DNA of 9,027 nt from Candidatus Bathyarchaeota archaeon (GTDB lineage Archaea > Thermoproteota > Bathyarchaeia > Bathyarchaeales > SOJC01): contig JAUWDF010000017.1 in NCBI GenBank assembly GCA_030608925.1, forward strand, positions 1 through 9,027, in the 5' to 3' direction. Position numbers and translations under genes: made by a program. Every line of letters starts with the position of its first letter. Positions within the stretch are counted from its first letter, which is position 1. The notes under the pieces were generated by a model. That model ran no database searches. It worked only from the letters and a program-made list of their open reading frames with translations, and was not told the origin of the DNA. Below are positions 4,215-9,027 of this stretch, piece by piece.

Positions 4215-6161
4215 TTAGCTTTGTTGCCAGCTTCTATCATAGTTACTTGCGGCGATGACGATGTCAAATATGTCGATGACGCCATCTTGCCGTAGGTCAG
4301 CTTGTTGATTCCAGTTGTCATCACCCGGATGAGAACCATATGCTGTCGCGATCATGACAATATCATAGATGTTTATCAATCCATCATCGTTTAAATCACA
4401 CAAATAGATCCATATCAAGTCTCGAAGACTGGTTTCCATAGAAGCAGCTTGAGCCACATGGCTATAAGCTTGCAGAAATTGCAGATCGTCGTAGAATTGA
4501 AGCGTTTCGTTAATTTTTAATTCCACTTGGTCAAACTTCTGGTCTAGGATAACTGTCGAGTTTTTTCTCTCATAAAGTACAAGATCTTCGTAGAGTAGTT
4601 CTCTCAAGGCAAGGATTTTGAAGTCGACAATTAGTCTTCTGAAGCAATCTTTCCTGAGCTGTGTGAAGAAAAACGAGTACGGATAGTAACCCATGACATC
4701 AAAAGCGAAGTCTCCAGCATATGCGACTCCATGAGTGAAAGTGTGAGGAAAACCAAGATTGTGACCCGCTTCGTGGATAAAAGTTGATCCTAACCCAGAT
4801 TTCGGTGAAATACCGTCTTCTTGAAAATAACGACCGATTTCTTTCATAACAAGTATCTGTCCACCTCCGCCCAATCCAGTATATTCCCCACCATAAACGA
4901 ACATGCTCATATTCTTCTCTAAGTAAACATATCCATTAATCACGATGTCAGCGGAGGAGAAGTTGAAGTAGGAGCCTCTCACCAAGTAAAGATCATCCCA
5001 TACTTGGAATCCGTCATAATAGGTCCATCCATCTCTTTTTTCAATAACAGCGTTATCGAAAATAGCTTCCAGCTGGGGAATATCGGAAAGATTCCGGAAT
5101 TTCACTGTAACTTCCACGTTGATGAATGGTGCAAGGTCTCCTAATACGTCTTCAACTAGAGAAGGATCGATTATCCAGTCTATGTCTTCAATGCTGTAGC
5201 CATTTGCTGAGGCGTTGTTTAAGATCAGAGCTTGAATGGAAATTGAGTTGGCATTGGATGCATCAATGTCGGTCCAGAGGTAGGGAGCTAATAGGTTGCT
5301 CAGGGCATCTTCAATCCATCCTGCTAGGTAATATGCAAGATCCGTCTTCCCTTGGCTGGTGCCAACGTCATTTGTTTTTTGGAATTCGTCGAGATCTTCA
5401 TAGTAGTAGGCGTACTTTGGTCCACTTACTGAGAGTCCCCACCAGATCCTTGCCCAAGTTAAATACCATTGAAATGCGGAGGGGTCAATGAAGAAAACTC
5501 TGCTATTGGATGTGAAGCAAGCGTAAGGAAATCCAACGTCAGGATTCAAGTTGTTATCCCATTCAAGTCTCCAAGAACTTCGAGAGGTATTTGCTTCATA
5601 ATCCAATTCTGTAGTATTATGCCAGTGTTCAAGATTATGGTCTGAAGAGTCAAACTCTGTGAAATTCAACACGTAGAACCAATAAGATGGGGTAGAGTCA
5701 GTTATGATTGGGTGCTCGACAAACCACTCTTCCACTGCAGAAGCGTTTATAGCTCTTCCTGATTGGGGTAGAAATATTGACATTTTCGTTCCTGTAGATT
5801 TCTGAATCTGTAGAGCTGTGATATTTAGTGCTGACGTTGTATCAGTTCCATTCACAGAATTAGCCAGTACAAACTCCTTTAGCGCGATGTAGTAGGAAGA
5901 GTTAGCGAAATGATAGTTTGCACTAAAGGTGTAGTTAAGAGAGTAATTGCCATAATAGAAATCGTAGATTTTCTTGATGTTGGAATCAATAAGATTCGTG
6001 TCAACTACTTCTTGGTCATAGCCTATAAAGGCTATATTCAGCGCGAAAGTGTGAGCAATATCCATTATAGCGCTCTGAGGATTGCTGCTTATTTCTCCAC
6101 CTACAATTATGTGTGTTTGAGTGATTAGAAGAAGAAACAAAAGAAGAATAGCTCTTCTCAT
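4215..6161 (-). CDS. Secreted metzincin-like zinc metalloprotease with C-terminal dockerin-like domain
   Basis: This 648-residue protein starts with a signal peptide (MRR, then a hydrophobic core ILLLFLLLI, processing probably near residue 21). The large N-terminal part, about residues 25-440, has no family I recognise; it carries most of roughly fifteen N-glycosylation sequons (NxS/T), fitting an exported archaeal glycoprotein. The catalytic motif HEAGHNLGFPH at 463-473 matches HExxHxxGxxH, with H463, H467 and H473 binding zinc and E464 as the base. VMGY at 489-492 is the expected Met-turn. Two repeats at 589-609 (DLNDDGLINIYD) and 622-642 (DLRQDGVIDIFD) match calcium-binding type I dockerin repeats. 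I see no transmembrane anchor at the end, so attachment may be through a cohesin encoded elsewhere. ATG 6161 is placed by the signal peptide; no Shine-Dalgarno is evident. The peptide substrate is unknown. Confidence 0.88.
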   Translation of the reverse strand: MRRAILLLFLLLITQTHIIVGGEISSNPQSAIMDIAHTFALNIAFIGYDQEVVDTNLIDSNIKKIYDFYYGNYSLNYTFSANYHFANSSYYIALKEFVLANSVNGTDTTSALNITALQIQKSTGTKMSIFLPQSGRAINASAVEEWFVEHPIITDSTPSYWFYVLNFTEFDSSDHNLEHWHNTTELDYEANTSRSSWRLEWDNNLNPDVGFPYACFTSNSRVFFIDPSAFQWYLTWARIWWGLSVSGPKYAYYYEDLDEFQKTNDVGTSQGKTDLAYYLAGWIEDALSNLLAPYLWTDIDASNANSISIQALILNNASANGYSIEDIDWIIDPSLVEDVLGDLAPFINVEVTVKFRNLSDIPQLEAIFDNAVIEKRDGWTYYDGFQVWDDLYLVRGSYFNFSSADIVINGYVYLEKNMSMFVYGGEYTGLGGGGQILVMKEIGRYFQEDGISPKSGLGSTFIHEAGHNLGFPHTFTHGVAYAGDFAFDVMGYYPYSFFFTQLRKDCFRRLIVDFKILALRELLYEDLVLYERKNSTVILDQKFDQVELKINETLQFYDDLQFLQAYSHVAQAASMETSLRDLIWIYLCDLNDDGLINIYDIVMIATAYGSHPGDDNWNQQADLRQDGVIDIFDIVIAASNYDRSWQQS

Positions 6162-6190
6162 TCTACCACAAGGAGACTAGTAAATCCTTG

Positions 6191-6200
6191 ATTATATCAA
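6191..6200 (-). promoter_or_regulatory. TATA box of the metalloprotease gene
   Basis: TTGATATAAT on the minus strand is centred 34 bases before ATG 6161. The predicted transcription start near 6170 leaves a leader of about eight bases, consistent with no usable Shine-Dalgarno sequence. Confidence 0.5.
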
Positions 6201-6282
6201 TTGTGGAAGAAGAATCCTCCGACGGGAATTCATGTTCAAGTAATGTCAAATCAAGAAATAAATTAAAATCTAGCGTGTATCC

Positions 6283-6302
6283 CCTTTTATTTAAAAGGAG
6301 GG
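6283..6302 (+). promoter_or_regulatory. Box A-like palindrome overlapping a strong Shine-Dalgarno before the desulfurase
   Basis: CCTTTT (6283-6288) and AAAAGG (6293-6298) form an inverted repeat around ATTT. The same bases read TTTTATTTAAA, a good TATA box, and run into AGGAGGG at 6296-6302. If it is the TATA box, transcription starts around 6312-6318 and GTG 6318 is leaderless. If an upstream AT-rich element (about 6256-6270) is the promoter, the Shine-Dalgarno is in the message and points to ATT 6306 or ATC 6309 instead. Pairing of the palindrome could also hide part of the Shine-Dalgarno. Confidence 0.4.
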
Positions 6303-6317
6303 TCGATTATCAAAAGG

Positions 6318-7499
6318 GTGTATGTTGACTACGCAGCTACAACACCCGTGGATCCACGAGTGGTGAAGGCTATGCAGCCGTTTTTCGGTGATTTATATGG
6401 CAATGCCTCTTCAATGAACTCTTTTGGTGTGGATGCTAAAAGAAGCTTGGAGGAATCCCGAAAAGCTCTAGCTCACTTTATGGGTGCTGAACAAGATGAA
6501 GTCATATTTACGGGAAGTGCGACTGAATCCAACAACCTTGTGCTAAAAGGACATGCTTTCAAACTAGGGATTGCCAATTGCCATATCGCTGTTTCAATGA
6601 TTGATCACGATTGTGTTCTAAATTCAGCAAGATGGCTGGACCAACAAGGTTACAAAGTCTCCTATTTGCCCGTTGACCAACATGGTTTTTTAATATTAGA
6701 ATCTCTTGAAAAAGTATTGGAAGAAAAGGCTACACTTGTTTCAGTCGTCCATGGAAACAATGAAATAGGTACTATTCAAGACGCTGAAAAAATCGCGAAA
6801 ATGTGCCATAATTATGGCGCTTTATTTCATACAGACGCTGTTCAAAGTTTTGGCAAATTACCCCTCAACGTCAAAGAATCAGATTTCGATTTCATGACGG
6901 TTAACGCTCACAAACTTTATGGACCAAAAGGGATCGGTGCATTATATATTCGTAAAAACCTCAACTTGGACCCCTTAATCCATGGAGGAGGACATGAATT
7001 CGGTATAAGATCAGGAACTGAAAATATACCGGGAATAGTTGGATTTGCCAAAGCTGTGAAACTTCGAGAAAAAGAGATGAAACCAGAAGGAGAACGCCTA
7101 ACTCGTCTACGCGACAGACTCATAAAAGGAACCTTAGAAATTTACAACACATATCTCAACGGTCACCCCACTAAGAGACTGTGTAATAACGTCAATATTC
7201 GATTCTCCTATGTGGAGGGAGAAGCTATAGTTCTTGCATTAGATACGGATGGAATAGAAGCATCTTCAGGGTCAGCATGTTCCTCAGCATCAGGTGAACC
7301 AAGTCATGTGCTTCTAGCAATTGGGCTGAAACCAGAGGAAGCACGTGGAAGTTTACGATTCTCGCTTGGAAAATACAGCACAGCTGAGGACATTGACTAT
7401 ATTCTTGAAGTGCTACCGAAGGCTATTAAACGACTCCGAGCAATGTCTCCTTTAAAAGGGAACAAAAGAAACAGCTGGGAATTTAACGTTTCCAACTGA
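6318..7499 (+). CDS. Cysteine desulfurase, NifS/IscS-like
   Basis: This PLP enzyme removes sulfur from L-cysteine as a persulfide for Fe-S cluster assembly or tRNA thiolation, releasing alanine. From GTG 6318 it has 393 residues, a full-length class V aminotransferase fold. It opens with VYVDYAATTPVDP. H97 in IDHDCVL fits the histidine that stacks on PLP, NAHKLYGPKG holds the Schiff-base lysine K199, and GIRSGTENIPGIVGF is the substrate-side loop with its arginine. SGSACSSAS carries the persulfide cysteine C321. GTENIPGIVG resembles NifS-type more than E. coli IscS. The start is uncertain: the strong Shine-Dalgarno fits ATT 6306 or ATC 6309, which would give an N-terminus KRVYVDYAATT, common in the family. 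No scaffold gene (IscU/NifU) is present in the window. Nine bases separate it from the following gene. Confidence 0.95.
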   Translation: MYVDYAATTPVDPRVVKAMQPFFGDLYGNASSMNSFGVDAKRSLEESRKALAHFMGAEQDEVIFTGSATESNNLVLKGHAFKLGIANCHIAVSMIDHDCVLNSARWLDQQGYKVSYLPVDQHGFLILESLEKVLEEKATLVSVVHGNNEIGTIQDAEKIAKMCHNYGALFHTDAVQSFGKLPLNVKESDFDFMTVNAHKLYGPKGIGALYIRKNLNLDPLIHGGGHEFGIRSGTENIPGIVGFAKAVKLREKEMKPEGERLTRLRDRLIKGTLEIYNTYLNGHPTKRLCNNVNIRFSYVEGEAIVLALDTDGIEASSGSACSSASGEPSHVLLAIGLKPEEARGSLRFSLGKYSTAEDIDYILEVLPKAIKRLRAMSPLKGNKRNSWEFNVSN

Positions 7500-7508
7500 A
7501 AAGAAGAG

Positions 7509-7997
7509 ATGACTATGGATATCCAGATAGTTGGAGTCAAACCTATAGAAAGTTGTAATGTAATACTGGGAATGGCGCACTTCCTCAAGACTGTAGAGGA
7601 TCTTTATGAAGCTTTGATGGATTCAACTCCAAACATACGATTTGGATTGGGTTTCTGTGAAAGCTCTGGACCGTGCTTAGTTAGAGGAGAAGGCAACGAC
7701 CCTGAACTAAAAAATCAGGCTGTTCAAAGCGCATTAAAGCTTGGATGTGGTCATTCTTTCATTATTTACGTCAAAAACGCCTACCCAATTAACGTGTTGG
7801 ACCAAATTAGAAAAGTGTCAGAAGTATGCTGTATTTATGCTGCCACTGCAAACCCACTGCAGGTCTTAGTGTGTGAAACAGATCAGGGAAGGGGAATAGT
7901 GGGTGTAATCGATGGTTCACATAGCAAGGGAATCGAAACTGAAAACGAGGCGAATAGTAGAAGGGAGTTTCTAAGAAAAATTGGCTACAAACTCTAA
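7509..7997 (+). CDS. Adenosine-specific kinase family protein
   Basis: The 162-residue product matches the small archaeal/bacterial family called adenosine-specific kinase (COG1839). Family members are reported to bind adenosine or AMP, but their physiological role is poorly established. Recognisable segments are FLKTVEDLYEAL near residue 25, GLGFCESSGPCLVRGEGND at about 48-65, LGCGHSFIIYVKNAYPINVL at about 78-97, CCIYAATANPLQVLVCETDQGRGIVGVIDG in the second half, and a C-terminal RREFLRKIGYKL. The whole length is conserved, with no truncation. ATG 7509 and ATG 7515 are both possible starts, two codons apart. The gene begins nine bases after the cysteine desulfurase stop and has no TATA box of its own, so it is probably cotranscribed. 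Confidence 0.92.
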   Translation: MTMDIQIVGVKPIESCNVILGMAHFLKTVEDLYEALMDSTPNIRFGLGFCESSGPCLVRGEGNDPELKNQAVQSALKLGCGHSFIIYVKNAYPINVLDQIRKVSEVCCIYAATANPLQVLVCETDQGRGIVGVIDGSHSKGIETENEANSRREFLRKIGYKL

Positions 7998-7999
7998 TA

Positions 8000-8024
8000 T
8001 TATCTGATCGATAACGTTTTACGT
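8000..8024. terminator. Weak hairpin and T-run between convergent genes
   Basis: TTATC (8000-8004) and GATAA (8010-8014) form a five-base stem, followed by CG and TTTT at 8017-8020. Only 41 bases separate the kinase stop from the radical SAM stop, so termination of one or both transcripts must occur around here. The hairpin is short and may be fortuitous. Confidence 0.3.
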
Positions 8025-8038
8025 GATAAGTATTGAAT

Positions 8039-9027
8039 CTAATGGGCTAGTAAAGCACCAGCGTTTTTCCATTGATCTGTTATTATTTCAATGTTACCTT
8101 GGACGTTCGCATGAAGTGAATAGAACATGTAGCACATGTAGGAGCATTTATTGCACTCTCTATACGTTTGTCTTAGAGTTTCAAATCTTTGGCTATTCCA
8201 TAGTTCCGGAAGATCAAAGATTGTTGCCAGTGGTTCTTGAAGATGGCATCCTGCAACTCTACCCATGGGATCGATCGTGAAAAAGGAGTGAAGTGCTCTG
8301 CATTTCCAGTTTCTCTTGCCATTTTGATATAGTTCTCTTAGGGCTTTCAAGGTTTTCTTGGTGATTAGGATCCCATGGCTTCTCTCTCTTTTCTTTTCTA
8401 AGAGCGTGTCACATATCTTTGCGAACCCCTCCTTATCCGTTATTTCCAGCTCTAGGTTTTTCTCTCCTATTTGGAACATAGGCTGTGGAAGAGAATCATG
8501 CTGATACAAGCAATACAGAACAGGAATCCTTCTTCTTCTAAAGTACTCTGTGAATTCCAGAATCTCATACATGTTAACCTGTGAGATCGTCGGGGAAACT
8601 CCTACAGGTATCCCTTCCTTCTTAAGAGTCTGAATGGAATTCAGTGCATTCTTCCAAGCCCCTGGGGCACCTTTAAGATAGTCATACTTTTCCTCCACCA
8701 AAGTGTCGAAGGATATAGCAACGAAATCCGCATTACGCAGAGCATCAACTTTCTTAGCTGCTAAACTTCCATTATCATATATTGTTGTTATGAAGTATCG
8801 AGAGGCATAATCTATAATTTCTCCAATATCGTCGCGTAAAAGAGGGTTTCCCCCTGAGAGCACAATTTCCACCACTCCCATCTTGTGGAGAATATCTAGT
8901 CCCGATTTGATCCTTTCAAAGGAAAGTTCTTTTGGCAGCTTCTGGTCTCGCCATACATCGCAGCTTTTACAGCGGTAGTTGCATCGGCGTGTAACCATCC
9001 ACTGGACATGGTGAGGTTTGTTGAATG
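8039..9027 (-). CDS. Radical SAM protein with SPASM-like C-terminal cluster, 5'-partial
   Basis: The frame is open to the right edge. Beyond ATG 8998 it continues upstream as FNKPHHVQW, a typical lead-in to a radical SAM core, so the true start is outside the window. Numbering from ATG 8998, C6, C10 and C13 in CNYRCKSC form the CxxxCxxC site for the 4Fe-4S cluster that cleaves S-adenosylmethionine. LSGGNPLLRDDI at about 47-58 corresponds to the GGE-like SAM-binding segment, with Asn in place of Glu. A later set, C233, C251, C282, C285 and C289, with FFTIDPMGRVAGC between, looks like a SPASM/twitch auxiliary cluster. Such proteins modify peptides or make cofactors, but no precursor peptide or partner is visible and I cannot name a substrate. 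It ends at TAG, convergent with the kinase gene. Confidence 0.88.
   Translation of the reverse strand, partial: FNKPHHVQWMVTRRCNYRCKSCDVWRDQKLPKELSFERIKSGLDILHKMGVVEIVLSGGNPLLRDDIGEIIDYASRYFITTIYDNGSLAAKKVDALRNADFVAISFDTLVEEKYDYLKGAPGAWKNALNSIQTLKKEGIPVGVSPTISQVNMYEILEFTEYFRRRRIPVLYCLYQHDSLPQPMFQIGEKNLELEITDKEGFAKICDTLLEKKRERSHGILITKKTLKALRELYQNGKRNWKCRALHSFFTIDPMGRVAGCHLQEPLATIFDLPELWNSQRFETLRQTYRECNKCSYMCYMFYSLHANVQGNIEIITDQWKNAGALLAH

Noticed and set aside
5126..5491. A 121-codon plus-strand frame opposite the metalloprotease.
   Set aside because: It lies wholly antisense to a well-supported gene and its translation shows no domain-like pattern.

Overview
The window looks like archaeal chromosomal DNA. 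It encodes an archaeal-type Sm-like (LSm) RNA-binding protein and an aIF1/SUI1 initiation factor with an N-terminal Cys cluster. It also carries two tRNA genes, and several genes are preceded by TATA-like boxes at a spacing that fits archaeal transcription starts. The DNA is moderately AT-rich. I cannot assign a phylum from the sequence. A TACK- or Asgard-related or other uncultivated archaeon is possible, but that is a guess.

Layout. Bases 1-1151 (+) hold one long reading frame, open at the left edge, for an MCM-like AAA+ ATPase. It is split by a single in-frame TGA that falls exactly inside the Walker A motif (GEP-stop-TGKS). Bases 1252-1491 (+) encode the Sm-like protein and 1630-1938 (+) encode aIF1. 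Each has its own TATA-like box. Bases 2213-3418 (-) encode a DUF401-family polytopic membrane protein, convergent with aIF1, with a 12-bp stem-loop between them. tRNA-Ile(GAT) lies on the minus strand at 3532-3606 with an encoded CCA. The stretch 3661-4051 has no intact gene, but one minus-strand frame looks like a small gene broken by two stops. tRNA-Arg(TCG) lies on the plus strand at 4052-4127. Bases 4215-6161 (-) encode a large secreted metzincin-type zinc protease ending in a dockerin-like pair of calcium-binding repeats. Bases 6318-7499 (+) encode a NifS/IscS-like cysteine desulfurase, followed after 9 bases by an adenosine-specific kinase family gene (7509-7997), probably in one transcript. 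Bases 8039-9027 (-) encode the C-terminal 329 residues of a radical SAM protein with a SPASM-like second cysteine cluster; its start lies beyond the right edge.

The genes do not form one pathway. LSm and aIF1 belong to RNA metabolism and translation, and the desulfurase supplies sulfur for Fe-S clusters or tRNA thiolation. The radical SAM protein needs Fe-S clusters, but the gene order alone does not link the two. I see no CRISPR array, insertion sequence or defence island. The features most worth a second look are the stop codon inside the ATPase P-loop, the dockerin-tagged metzincin, and the apparent small-gene remnant beside tRNA-Ile.
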